Shown: one piece after another, positions 48,064 through 60,450 of the stretch
Position numbering within the stretch: position 1 is the first letter of the stretch
How the letters are laid out: each line of letters begins with the position of its first letter
Assembly: GCA_013398055.1 (NCBI GenBank)
Contig: VZRS01009627.1
Span: forward strand, 838,592-902,591
Direction of reading: 5' to 3'
Source of the DNA: Ifrita kowaldi
Lineage: Eukaryota; Chordata; Aves; Passeriformes; Cinclosomatidae
Length of the DNA stretch: 64,000 nt
Notes under the pieces: model-generated
The model's input: the letters and a program-made list of their open reading frames with translations, nothing else
What the model was told of the DNA's origin: nothing
Databases searched by the model: none
Position numbers and translations under genes: made by a program

Positions 48064-50051
48064 AATAAATTATTATACACAACTTGCACATTCTCACTGG
48101 CCCAGCTCCTGGGCGTAGCAGCAGCTGGTGGCTTCATTCCCTCAGCAGGATACAAGGAGGAAAAGGCTGTGTCTCTGCATCCACAGGCACAAGGGGAAAA
48201 CACCCCCATGACAGGCAGCACAGAAATGTGAATGTTGTCTCTGAAGCTCTGGAGACATTTTAGGGCTGTGGTTCCTGCTGGTAGCATCTGAACAGCTCGA
48301 AGTCAACCTCAGCCCTGAACCGAGCTGTGAATGTGGGCATGAACCAACCTGAGTAAATGTGGTTCCTCATCATCCTAACTATGGGGGATCTGCCCCTTTG
48401 TTTCCTTTGCAAAGAGCCTCTGGGTTTAAGAGAAAAGAAATATTTGGGAGATGCACTCAGGGGCCAGGAAGAAAAGAAATGAAGGGAGAGTGGAAAATAA
48501 AAATCCCCCTTCTATAACTTTTGTCTTTGACAGGTATAGTCAGTAAATACCCTCTAGCAGATCTTTGAAATGCAACTTTTTATCATTGAGATAATTACTC
48601 TGTTCTAAAAATCTCCTCTGTTTCTGAGGATTTGTCTTTTTAAAGTGCTGATGTTGAGAGAAGATGAGTTCAAAACCTTTTAATGTAACTACAGTTGATA
48701 GGTGCGTGTGAAGACTGTGCAGCCATAAAAAAAAGAGCAGCATAAAGTTTCTGTTTGGATGGTTTGGGACTGGTATAAGATGACGAAGTTACATTTCAGA
48801 TTTAAGGAAAAATGAAAATTTAGAACTTTATTCTTGGTGCTGCAAAGTCAGTTCTACTTAATTGCACAACAAAGTTATTTGTAACTGGGACAACCATTCA
48901 CAGCAAGAATAAATGGCTCCGTTTAGGACTTTTGGAGTCAATTAAGACTTTAACACAAGTCATAAGAGGTTCGGTGGGGGCAAAGTCAGACCTCAGAAGC
49001 TGCCACCTTCTGCTGTCAGGGGAGAACTGGCAAAAACTCACATTTCTCATTTGGAGAGATTAGTTCATTCTGCCACACACAGGGCTCCTGAGGACTTCAG
49101 CTGCAGTTACCTGCACATAAAAGAGAGTGACTAATGTGGAGAAGGATTTAAATATCTAAGTCTCTTTAACATAATCTCCATTAATTTTTATGGATTAAGG
49201 AATTCTGTGTGTTAAAGCAGTAGCGGAGGCTTTTGAACTCCCGCTCTGCTAATTGGTGGAGAGAAAATAATTCCTTTGTATGTCCAGATAACTGTGGACT
49301 GCTAGAAAATTAAGAAATTACAGTAAAAACTCTGCTTAAGGTATTATCTACCGGCCTCCTTTGATAGATGTGTACTTAGCACTGAAGAATAATGGAGAAA
49401 AATTACCTGGGAATGGTTGAGAGACATTAAACATACAAATTACTGGATTGTGCCAGTGTGCCTGTTTGATGTGCTCAAAGGGAAATGAGATGTTGCTCAG
49501 TAACATCTTGGGCTGCTGCAGGGGTTGGAAGGGTCCACAGACCCCTCTCCCTCTTCTGGAATTCCATTAAGCTCTTAGATGGTGAATTGGGAAGTGATAC
49601 CAGAGTTTGCTTTTCCTTATCACAGCTGTGCTGCTGCTGCCAACAGCAGCGTGGAACAAATGCTGAGCCAGCAGCTGGCAGCCTCTCAAATACATATGTT
49701 TTTATCTGTTTAAAAATAGCCTCTCAGAATTAATGCTTTTCAGGATCAGGAAGGTCCTCTTTCTGGGATTTGTTTAAGATAGTATATTTTTGTTGTAACC
49801 ACACATTCTGTGTGCTGCTCTGCCTCTCCAGTTGGAGCCTGCTGGCCCCTGCCTCTTGTTTATTGAAGCAAATTTCACAGACATCTTATAGAGACATTCG
49901 TGTCCTGCCTTTTTTTAAATGTTTTCACTTGGGATGAAATCCATTCCCACACAGAAACTCTGTTGTCTAATTGATGCTTAAAGATCCCCTTAGCAGGGAA
50001 TCCAACCATGCCTTGGCATGGAATAAGTCCTCTGTCTCCATGGTTTTGTTG
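48064..50051. other. Unique non-coding DNA
   Basis: No exon recognised, with open frames of 87 codons or fewer. It contains the candidate regulatory stretch at 49140-49330. A small GCTGCTG-CCAA-CAGCAGC hairpin lies at about 49631, too short for a microRNA precursor. Confidence 0.6.
49140..49330. promoter_or_regulatory. Candidate homeodomain-rich regulatory stretch
   Basis: Contains CATAATCTCC, CATTAATTTTTATGG, GGATTAAGG (OTX/PITX-like), GCTAATTGG, AAATAATTCC, AGATAACTG (GATA-like) and AAATTAAG within 190 bases, with no repeat and no open frame. Motif crowding suggests a conserved enhancer. Conservation is untested. Confidence 0.3.
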
Positions 50052-50127
50052 ACCTGGCAGTATTGGGTTAATGATTGGGCTCAATCCTAGAGGTCTTTTC
50101 CAACTTTAATTACTGATTCTGTGAATA
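50052..50127 (+). mobile_element. Short CR1 LINE 3' fragment, plus orientation
   Basis: Carries acctggcagtattgggttaa, tgattgggctcaatcctaga, ggtcttttccaactttaat and gattctgtgaa. This is the CR1 3' form in which a gggttaatgattgg block precedes the terminal region, as in another CR1 subfamily. Only about 76 bases remain. Confidence 0.88.
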
Positions 50128-53100
50128 GTACTGATCCTACTGCTCAGTCTTGGGAGATGCCATATGGACTCTGCAGCCCCTTCCTTCTAAATAATACATT
50201 TTAAATTGACATTTTTTTATATATTTATACAGCCAGTGAAAGCTGTGCTTTCTCTGGATGTCAAAAGTCAAACTCTTCCCATGAATTGGTGCGATGGCTG
50301 TGTATAGGCATAGGAGAAATCCTTAATGCTTTTCCTCTGGTACCTAGGGAGTTTAAAGGGGATAGGGGGTAGGCAGGTTCAGCACAACAAATGAGAACAA
50401 ATTGTTTCTGTCTGAAACTACTGATGGCAAGCTGGACCCAGGAACTGGACATTTGTCTCACAGTCACATATGGATTATTAACACTGTGATGAATTTAATT
50501 AGTGGCTTCTTCTGTCAGCTCTGTAATGAAGAACCATGATTTCTGCTTTCAGTTTTCTGGCATAGGCTGCTGCAGGGAAATAAGCAAAACAACAATGTGC
50601 TGTGGCTTGACCTAGTAAGAAATGGCACAACTGACTACCACAAATATCTGTACTAAGGCTGTTCCCTCTGTCCACTCTCAGCACCTACACAGATACCAAC
50701 ATCATTTCCCATTTTTTTTTTATTACAAGTTTTCAAGACTTAGGCAAAAGAAGTAAGACAAACTTATTTATAAGAGCACAGGATACCTTAAAAAGAAAAG
50801 AAAAGAACAAACCATGTTGTTTATGTTGACTAAATGACAGTCATCAGTTAAGCAGAATATTTTAACTATGTTAATTTGTCTGTTAACTTTGGTTGCCCGC
50901 ACTTCTGAACTTCCTGGGGCGGGGAAAGCTCTAATTAAACGTTCCATAATACCTCCCCTTTGCCGTGTTTCAAGACTTTTTTTTTTCCTGCCTTTTTGGG
51001 AAATGGTTTTTCTTCATTCATCCTTAGAACTCTTTTCAGAAATTCCCTTGTTTTCAAGTCAATACTTAAACACTAAACAACACAATAGCCAGGCATGTAG
51101 CTGCTTTTGTAAATTAAAGCAGCTTTAATTTTGTCATAATATTTTTTCAAATGCAACTGTAGCCTAGAGCTCCACTCAATGAAATCATCCAAAATATTTT
51201 AATAGGGTTAGCAGCTTTGCTTCTATTGTCTTTAGCTGGCTTTGCGCTAGCCTTGGGGTGGACAAGAGGCTAATACTGCATCAGCAGGGAACTGCTACAA
51301 CCTCCTAATGCAGTGCTCTTCCCATATATTTCACCCATGTTCAGTCTAAAATATTTTGAGGTTGATATTTTTGGTAGACTCTTTCCCCAAAATACAGAAT
51401 GTGAAAGGTTAGTGCTTACCCAAGGAGCAATTGAGAACTTTCCCTTAAACTGCTTTAAATGACACCTCCAGGAAAACAATTTCTGCACAGAAAAACTAGA
51501 TAACCTGAATGGAATTTGGAGAAAAGCCATGGGGGTCATCAGGAAGGTTGGAAAGATTTACCACGGCAGATTGTTATGGTTTAGAGGAGCAATAACTGAG
51601 GAAAGCCACGATTGTTCCACAAGGAGTAGAAGGAGATAAAGGCTGAGGAAGCAGAGCTTATTGTAGGAGAGCCAAGTCAAGGAAACACCACTCTCAGGTT
51701 ACTTTTTTAACATAAAGACTTAAAGTTGAGGTGAAAATATTTATATGGAAGTTGAACAGTTTGTTGGGATGCAGAGGCTTAGGACTTTACCCAGATGGTG
51801 TAAAGCTACATCAGAGCTATGCAAGGTCCTGTAGCATTTGTCATCCTCAGTGACGAAAACATTATGGGAAAAAATTTCATTCAAAATGTGGTGATGTAAT
51901 CTGTGGAAAGTATAATCTCTTACCTGTGAATCCATTGCTTCCTTAAGGTGTTCTCTGGACTCTGCCAGAGAAAAATGTGGAAAAATCTCACTGCTGGTCT
52001 AGAGTTAAGACCATGGGTTTGTCTGTTACGAAACAGCAGCCATGTTCTTCTGAGTATTTTTTTTTCCCTGAAACTTTCGGCTTAGAATAAGAAATCAGTT
52101 TTTGATTTATGTGTTTATACCAAGCCTACACTTGCTGTTCAGTGGTGTTGAACTGCTGCAAGATGCAAAAATCTTCCAGTAATTGTAAGAAAATGCTGCA
52201 AGTCTGTGCTTTCTTTAAAAGCTATTTTTCTTCAGATTATAATTTTCTGCTTGACTTACTGAGACTCTGTAGTGAACAAGCTTTTTTTTCCACTTCTAAC
52301 TTCTTTAAAGGCTTAACTTTGAAAAATGCACTAAACTAGCTAGTGCCCCAGTTTCAATTTCCTTGTTTTACCTTGAAAATCACTGTAAATCTCTTCTGGT
52401 ATTGTTCTGCATAAAAGATAAGTGCACATTAATAATGCAAGCTTAGAAACTTCCTGGATGTTGTAAAGAATAGGAATCTATTAAGGAAACAATAGCATTG
52501 TTTTCCTTTCATATTTCTTCCCCTTTCAGTATCATCTATCATAACCCATAAAAGACTCAAACAACAATTTTCACTCTCAATATACCTAGAGCAGCCATGT
52601 TGAAGACTGAAAAACAGAACATTAAGGTCAGTTTTTAACAAAAAGGAGCCACTTTGCAAACTGTGGTTGAAAATGCAGACAGGAATCTGTACCTGATACT
52701 TAACCAGGTAGGGTTATATACAGAATTAATACTTTTCAGGTACAATTTCAGTGAATTGTGAACCCATGGCCATATGCTGGGTAGTTATATCAGATTGGTT
52801 ACTTTCTCATAATTGTTGAATCCATTTAAAATGAGAATTCATGCTCATCACTGCTGTGGGAAGCTTATCTCCTCCTGAATAGGCTGATAAACAACAGTAG
52901 GCAATGGAAAAGAATCTACACACTCCTCTTTTCCTCATGGTTCAGCACATCAGTTGGGGAGGATTTCTTGATTTATGCCAAATTTGGGAAATAAAATTAA
53001 TCAATAATTCAAAATCCACCAGCTAAATGCACACAGGAAACTCGAGATGCTCCTGTTTCCCTTGGTGGAACTCAGTTCCTACCTCTAAGTCAATTTTGCA

Positions 53101-55079
53101 CAATTTGTGTACATCAAAGCTAATTTTGAGTTTAAAAACCCCATCTGGTCAGTCCTAAAATTAATGTCATTTTGTGATGGGCTTCAAATACCAGAGATTA
53201 ATGGGTGCTCAGGAAAAGAAAAACCAGCACAATAATAATTGGGAAGGGAAAAAACACGGATGTGTTAAACGTCAAACTATCTAGAGTTAAGATGCATTTT
53301 TGTCCTTGAAGATTAAAATAAAAGTGTTTAAGAAGAGAAGCAAAAATGAGTATAAAATGCATGTAGGGAGAAACCTGCCCACGGGAAGGGATTCTGTGGG
53401 AAGAAATGGGATTCTCAGCAAGGCTCAGCTGTCTGTGCCTGTGTGGGTTTGCCCCGGCGGGAAGCCTGGTGCTCGAATGGAAATCCTCGGAGCCATGCAC
53501 AGGCACAGGCAAAGCTGAGAGCACATATCCAGGAACTGAAGCTCTCTGGGGTTCTTGAACAGCTCCCAAAAGGAAGGAAAATGCTTGAGCAACTGAACTG
53601 GGTTCACCACGGGGAGCTTGCTGCTCATATTCCTCCTCCTTCTGGCCCTGGAGAAGGAGGGCTGGGGAAAGGAAGGAGTGGGAAGCAGTGCCTGGGGTTG
53701 TAAATGAGCAGTTTTAAATAAAAAGGTGCCTATGGGATAGAAACAATCTGCTAAATCCATGCCTTAAAAATTCCAGTTTTGGATGTCTGCAGGGAGGGGA
53801 GAACTGAGGTACCACTAGGGCAGGTAATATCTGAATATATTGCTATTGCTATAGGAAGATAATTCATGTGTGTAGCAATAATTTTCCTTTTAAGCACAAC
53901 ACCTGGGTTCCCCCTGTGGAATTGCCATTATTTAGGTGCTAGTTGTATGTTTGTGGTCTGTCCACAGATGCACACAGATGTGTAAGGAGTGATGCAAACA
54001 CAGCTAATCAATTTACTTTAAATAATTTGCTTTTGTGAGCTCTCTCTATAGAAAACAACTTAGACTTGTTTTTCAGACATCAGGTCTACTGTCATTTATG
54101 GGTTTATCCTAATAGTGACCTATTTTTACCCCAAGATTAAGATCCAACGGTCATTACTACTTTAAGCTTCTATTTCAAAAATATTTCTGTTCCCAGCATA
54201 TGGGCACCATTGCAGCCAAATGTTTGTTACACTGGAAGGCTTAACCCCACAAGCAGCTGTGGACTTGCAGTGTTTCCATGAATCCTGTCTGCCTTGTTGC
54301 TCAAATACAGCTTTGGAAGTCCATCTTTTTAGAGATTAACAGTTTTAAGGGCTTGGCCAAGTAAACTGATTTTTGGCAGTGACAGTGATAGGAGTTGCCC
54401 TGTACTCAGGTAGAAGTTTAAAAATGTGTCAAATTAGTCACCAAAGAGAAAAGCCCTGCTGAGGTCACATCCACATCTTTCCCCCAAAGGTGACTCTGGG
54501 ACCAGCAGTGGCTTAAGCTGTTTGCCAGTTCTTGCTCAGTATAATTCATGCAGGGTTAAATGTCACAGCTTCACCCAGCACAGTAATACTCAGGGATGAA
54601 GATGAATTAGGGATGCATGTCTGGCCTTTCCATTTATTGGCTGTTCCTTCCAGGAGTCACAACTCGACCGCAAAAGCTCTGCTTGTATCTGAAACTTGGC
54701 AAATGAATCCCGAATCCCACGGAAATTAGTTAATGTAAACTACTAAGAGTGGAATTATTTGGCAGTTTCTAACCCTCTGGCCATCTACTAAATATGCATA
54801 AACAAAACCTGAAGCACAGCAGTTCCAGATGTTTGTTTGTACTCAGCTGGGGGGGAGAAGGATTTGCTGTTTAAAAAGAAATTAGAGGAAATTTTTGCTT
54901 TTGAAAGTAGGAAGCGAGTTTGCTGCAACTGTTCATTTTCATTCAAACGGAACTTCTTAGTGTCTGAACATTTGTTCCAGCAGGATGGAGCTGCAGCAGT
55001 GCTGGTTTAAATGCCATTTAGCTGGTGCTGGATTCAGGATATGACTGGAGCAGGGCTGAACTTGCTTGGCTGTGTGTGT
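50128..55079. other. 5-kb unique non-coding stretch
   Basis: No interspersed repeat recognised. Open frames reach 123 codons (minus, 53198-53569) and 111 codons (minus, 53425-53760) in a GC-richer patch at 53390-53700 where frames on both strands overlap. No domain is seen. Poly-A/T runs lie at about 50713 and 50980. Confidence 0.6.
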
Positions 55080-55263
55080 CACGGAATCACACAACAGTTT
55101 GGGTTGGAAGGGACAGTAAAGACCACCCAGTTCCAACCCCCCTGCTGTGGGCAGGGTCATCTTCCAGCAGACCAGGTTTCTCAGGGCCCCATTCAACCTC
55201 CCCTTGGACACTTCCAGCGATGGGGAATCCACGGCTTCTCTGGGAAACCTGTGCCAGTGGTGG
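55080..55263 (-). mobile_element. CR1 LINE fragment, 3' end, minus orientation
   Basis: On the plus strand it starts cacggaatcacacaacagtt and continues ggttggaagggacagtaaag, gttccaacccccctgctgtg, gaccaggtttctcagggccc, cacttccagcgatggggaat and ctctgggaaacctgtgccag. This is the reverse complement of the CR1 3' end, about 184 bases. Open frames of 113 and 109 codons that overlap it on either strand are by-products. Confidence 0.95.
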
Positions 55264-55702
55264 GGAGAAGGTGATGGAGAGCACATACAAGTCTGAAGGG
55301 GAGTTTGTGAGGGATGAAAATACTGGAGTGTGCGCTGGAATATATTTCTATCCAGGGAGCTGGTGAATATGAGATTTTATATAAAATGAGTGCTCAGCCT
55401 GCAGTTTAAAGCTTTATATGACCTTTGAATACCACAAGTACCCCCGTCTCTCTTTGTGCTTCTGTAAACCCCTTGAGGCAGAGCAGCTTTTCCATTCTGC
55501 TTTTCCATGAACAAACCATTTCCGAGGATGGCCCTCATCTCATCTGCATGGGAGTCAAAGCCAACTGCTTTACAATCGAATCCTTGCAAAGCAATTAATA
55601 AAGCAATTTTTCAGCTATACCCTGAGAACCAGAGGACAGACCAAAAGCAATTCCTCTATAGATTTAATACCAAAGGATTGCATTATTATATGAAGCTTTG
55701 TA
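55264..55702. other. Unique non-coding DNA
   Basis: About 440 bases between a CR1 copy and a microsatellite. No exon or repeat recognised. Confidence 0.65.
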
Positions 55703-55703
55703 A

Positions 55704-55751
<48 letters not shown>

Positions 55752-55753
55752 AT
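55703..55753. repeat. (TA)n(TG)n(TATG)n compound microsatellite
   Basis: About 51 bases of TA, then TG, then TATG units. It is likely length-polymorphic. It reads as a Cys/Val/Tyr string in one frame, which is not a protein. Confidence 0.95.
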
Positions 55754-56331
55754 GACTTCTGTTGCTGCAAACTGAAAGTTTAGGACTTTTTCAGGGGAAA
55801 GAATACCCTTTTGGCTTAGGTGTTCATTTAACATCCCATGAAATGTCTTTTTGGAATTAGGGAAGAGGAGGATGAGTTAAAGGCTTTTCTGTAGCAGTGA
55901 GAGACCAGGGTTTGACTAGTGTTGGAACAGTCAGAGTTATCTTTCTGTGACATAACTATTGATGTTTGACTGAATTCCCTCTTCTGTGGGCCTGAAGTCA
56001 ACTTATTACAGACAATAAATTACAAAATGTTTGTGTTACTGATGCTGCCTGGATTCAAAATACGCAGGGTTTTTATTTACTCTGTAAAGCAGTGTATTAC
56101 ACCAGGAAATTTTAAGCTCTACTTAAGCATTACACTACAAAAAGAATAGCTCATTAAGAGAAAAGGAACAGTTACTGCATTTTTAAAAAGCTAAACTCTT
56201 AGGGAGGAGAGAAAAAGGAGATAAAAAAGATACTTGTATGAAAAATCTGGGCCTCTTAATTTTTAAACCAGGCAAGGAATACGACTTCCAGAGCAGCACA
56301 GGAGCCTGCAGGGACAGAGCCAAGGCGTGGA

Positions 56332-56345
56332 TTGCCATCTAGTGG
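56332..56345 (-). promoter_or_regulatory. CTCF-type motif, minus orientation
   Basis: On the minus strand it reads CCACTAGATGGCAA, 13 of 14 positions of the core CCASYAGRKGGCRS, with only the last base off. Its orientation is opposite to the site at 57031, about 700 bases to the right, so the two point outward. Occupancy is inferred from motif quality only. Confidence 0.5.
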
Positions 56346-57030
56346 GGTCTGGTCGCTGGGGACAGGCACAGGACTCTCACGTTTCAGGGGGATGCCTGGA
56401 TTCTTTATACATTGGACGGCCCCAAATCGGCTTATTTTCACTTCAAGTCTCCTTTTAGCTGCCATCTGGCTTAAAGGACCTGGGTTTCCTTGTGCAGGAG
56501 TAAAACTACATCACATTTTGGCTGGATGGTGTAGGGCTGCTGTAGCACTGCAGAAGGAAACCTCGAGTCATTGCAAAGTCTGGCTGGCAGGGGTTTCACA
56601 GAAATCACTAAACCCTGCCATGTAAGGGAGAGTTCACTGTTCTCATTAAAAGCAAGCTTAAATGCAGGTTTTAAATGAAATACAGCATTTATTCATTTGG
56701 AGTAATTTTTCACAGCATACAATTAAAAACAGCCAGCAGTGCATGCTTGAGAGGGCTCTTGCCAGAATGCAGTAGTGTTTGGGCTGGTTTATTTACCCTT
56801 CCCTTGGACAGGCTCTCAAAAGACCAGAAGAGCGTCTTCTGGTTGCAGAGTATTCCAGAACACTCGATAAAAACTTCTTCTGAGGTCCCACCTGGCTGAT
56901 ATTCCTGTCCTGTCCTGGGCACTGGGACACAAACCTGTAAGCAGTGATAAGAAAATTTGATAACATCTTGAACAGCATTTGAGCTTGGTGGTTTGGTAAT
57001 GAAGTGTTGATTATGTCACTAACTGTGACT

Positions 57031-57044
57031 CCACTAGGTGGCAC
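57031..57044 (+). promoter_or_regulatory. CTCF-type motif, plus orientation, perfect core
   Basis: CCACTAGGTGGCAC fits every position of the core CCASYAGRKGGCRS. With uniform bases I estimate well under 0.1 such perfect matches by chance in both strands of 64 kb, so it is a strong candidate for CTCF binding and insulator or loop-anchor activity. No transposon is recognised around it. Confidence 0.6.
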
Positions 57045-60000
57045 AGAAGTACGTTTTTTGGGATAAATTTAAGCATTGTCGCTGCAAGAAAATTTCCTTA
57101 AGGAAATCCAGCACAAGCTGCCTTTTCCATTCATTTGGAGAGTCATCTCAAAGCATGAATATTGTGGGACTTTTATATCGGGTGTTAATAAAAAGCCCTC
57201 GAAGTGAAAACCACTCAGTCAGTCACTGGATTTGGGATTTTTATACCAGGGGAATCCTAAAAAATACTGTGATGGCCCTGCCCAAAGGGCAAAAAGCAGA
57301 AAATAAGCTGCCAGGATGAAGCGTTGGACAAAAATGAGGGAGCAAAATGTGGAGTCCCCTCCCTTGATAGGGCAGGACGATGTGAATTTTCCTAGAGGAT
57401 CTCCATCAATGCCTCATCCCAGCAGTGTGAACCTTTCCTCAGCTTGCTGCAGGTTAGCCTTGGCACATTCCCATGGCTTTTGCTCCAGTCTTCTTGCTGC
57501 AATGAAATGCATCAGTGGTGGCTGAGCCAAAGAACAGGAATGCTGTTATGGCGCTGCATGGGCACACTGGTAAGATTGCTCTTTTTTCCCATGCAGCTGT
57601 ACAAAATAATATTCCATCAAGTCCCTCTGCACTGGAACAAATGTTTTTCACATTTTTTGAAAGTCTGGGGGTTTTTCTTCTTTTTGTTCATTGAAAATCT
57701 CTAACCTCAAAAATCAGATTTGTGTGGGTGTTTGGTTTAAAATGGAAAAGCCTTCAGATTCTGTGCTCAATGCAGACAGGACTTTTGAGTTGGATGACAA
57801 CAAACTTCAGCCAGCTCTGTGCAGTCCCCTAAGTCCTTAATCAAGTGACAGGCCATTCTAGACATTGGGGTAGAGTTTCCTATGACAGACAAAGCAATTC
57901 AATTAATTTTGCCATTTCCCTCTGCTCTTGAATTTCCCTGCCTCAGACGTGCCCATACCCAGATTTTCATGGTCTCTTCATCCCTGTCACTTTCCTGTGG
58001 CTCCAGCTTTTGCTAAGTAGAGGTCACGGGTTCCAGCTGCCAAATGCCCCACAAGGTTGCTAACTGGTAATCATTTGTGTTGGCTCTCACATGCTGGCAA
58101 AGCTGCTTGGCAGGTCTTGGTAACCCAATCCTCCACTTGGTTTATTGCTGGGAGAGAATGGAAGCTGCCCACAGCAACCCTTGCTGTAAATGTGACACAG
58201 AAGGGTTCATACATGAAGTCCTAATAAAGGCTTGGACTGAAACCAGTGACTTTTTCTTCATTTACACTTTTCTGCTCAAAAGATATTTCAGCAAAGGAGT
58301 GAAAGTTATAAACTTAGATGTGGATGCCTGTCAGTCTCAGTGTTTGCCTATGGCCACCTTCAAATAATGTTACTGTTTTAATTTTTGTGTTTGTGTATTG
58401 GATATTGAGACATCCAAAGACTTGAACATGGCCAGCTTTTCTCCAAAGAGTTAGGATTCTTGTTTCTTAAAATGCTCTCTTTCCCTGTAAAAAAAAAAAA
58501 AAACCCTATATATTTCAGTTAAACTTTTACGTTCAGCTTGCATCTCCAAGGATTTTAGTGCTCTGTAAAGCAGACTCCGTGATGTTGCAGGGTAATATTG
58601 CATGAGTTGCCCCAGTTAAAGGAGCTGAGCTGTGGGGTGTGAGGAGCTGAACACCATAAAGTGAAGCGTACTTAGATGCTCAAACCCAAACCATGGCCGC
58701 AATATGGTTGGTTGTGATTAAAGCACCTATTACAGTTAAAAAAGCTGTTTCTAGCTGCAGAAGAAATTATTCCTGTGAAATAGCTCTGAAGATGCAGAGA
58801 AATGCTCAATTTCCCAAGTTTGGGGTTTAGGTGTTCCTTTCCCCTTGCCGAAGAGGATTGGTGCTTGCCCAAGAAACTCGGGACAGTTCTGGTGCCCCAC
58901 TTTAACTGGGATCTACAACTGCCATCCCTTCCTGCCTGTCTGGAAGTGTTTTCCCTCCCCCAGTGCTGTATCCATCAGCCACATGCACAAGATGCTCATG
59001 GAGCAGCCTTGTCTTCTCCTTTCTTATGTTGTCATCTGAGAAGTAAGCAGCTACGTATATCTGAGCACCTTCAAACCAGTTCCAAGAAACACATAATTAA
59101 AAACATTAGTGTTTTAATGAGGCAGCCACCTTTCAAAGTTTTATGGCACTCGTGTGTCTTGTGCCTGTGTTTGGGTATTTAGCAATACCTCTCTGTTATG
59201 TAATGCGTCTTCTTTTGTAGGGGACATTTCAGAAATAACAAAATCATAAATGCTAGAGTGACTTCAGATGGAAAAAACTTTCTACTCATTTCTTCGGCGC
59301 TGTCTGTCCTGTTTCATGGTCCTCAAGCTTTATGGTATTTTATTGTTATGCCTGCCTTTTGCATCGTATATTTTCAGCTGTTTCAGAGGCTGCTTTTTCC
59401 CCAAATGAAAACCAGCAGCTGTCTGATGGCAAGCACAGTGGTACACACAAGTTAAGAATGTTTCACTCAAATCATAACACATTTTTTGGCTAAACTCTTT
59501 TCGAAGCCATTGAAAATGTCCTGTTCCACATTGGGATATAAGGTGTAGCTGTGCCCTGGTGCAGAGCAGGAGGGGTCCTGTTGGTGGCTTGGGAAATGGT
59601 GGATGGGGTCAGACTCTCCTGTTTGTGTTTTGCTGCTGGGGAAAAAGATTTTCCCAAGTTCAGCACAGCAGCAGTGCAACAGGACCAACCCCTGACCCCA
59701 TCTAGAGCCATCCCATGAATCTGGGGGTGTTCAGGTACATCCCACAGGTGACAGGTGAGTGGCTTCTCCCTCCCTGAGGGCATTTCTTGGTGGCAGATTT
59801 AAGGCAGACTGGTTGCCAGTGGGAGGTAGCTGATGGCACGGCATCTAATTACAGGCTTTCCACTTTCCAGGCTAACCTGGTGTCACACATAAACCTGTCA
59901 AAATTCCTCACAGACAGAAAATACGATGGAAAGTCAAGCTGACCCCCATTTAGGGTTTGTAGGTAAATTTCTACTTTTCTTCCTCAGCTTTTGCTTGGCT

Positions 60001-60269
60001 TTAACCACTTTGAAATAAATGTTTAACAGAAAAATGTGCACTGCCTTAAATATCAACAAAGAAAATGGCATGTCAAGCAGGTTTCCAACACAAGAGAAAT
60101 ATTGCATGTTGTTCTGGTGGTACCAATAACTCCCTGTATACCATAAGGCTGGAAAGCAGTTTTCAGCTCATGCCATGCTCTGATTCAAAACTGAGCATCT
60201 CAACTCCAAAAGACTGAAGGCTTCCCAATGTTTAACTCCTTTGAAACAGCTTCACTTCTCTCTGGAGTC

Positions 60270-60450
60270 AGATTTAGAGACTAATTTAATCAACAGTTAT
60301 TTAAGGAGGCAGGAGCAGGTAAGATCTCCCAGGTTTCTGAGGCCTGCAGCGCAGGGTTGAGCCACTGAGATGCCTGATCAAGGACAGGAAACCATGAATA
60401 GGCTCCTGAGGGGAACTAGCATTAGGAATTAGGTTAAAGCAGGAACAATT
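60270..60450. promoter_or_regulatory. Weak candidate regulatory stretch
   Basis: Contains GACTAATTTAATC, AACAGTTATTTAAGG, GCATTAGGAATTAGG and GAACAATTAGAG in a repeat-free region. The cores are homeodomain- and SOX-like. Support is weak. Confidence 0.2.

Noticed and set aside
49629..49650. Short GCTGCTG/CAGCAGC hairpin
   Set aside because: A 7-bp stem with a 4-base loop is far below microRNA-precursor size.
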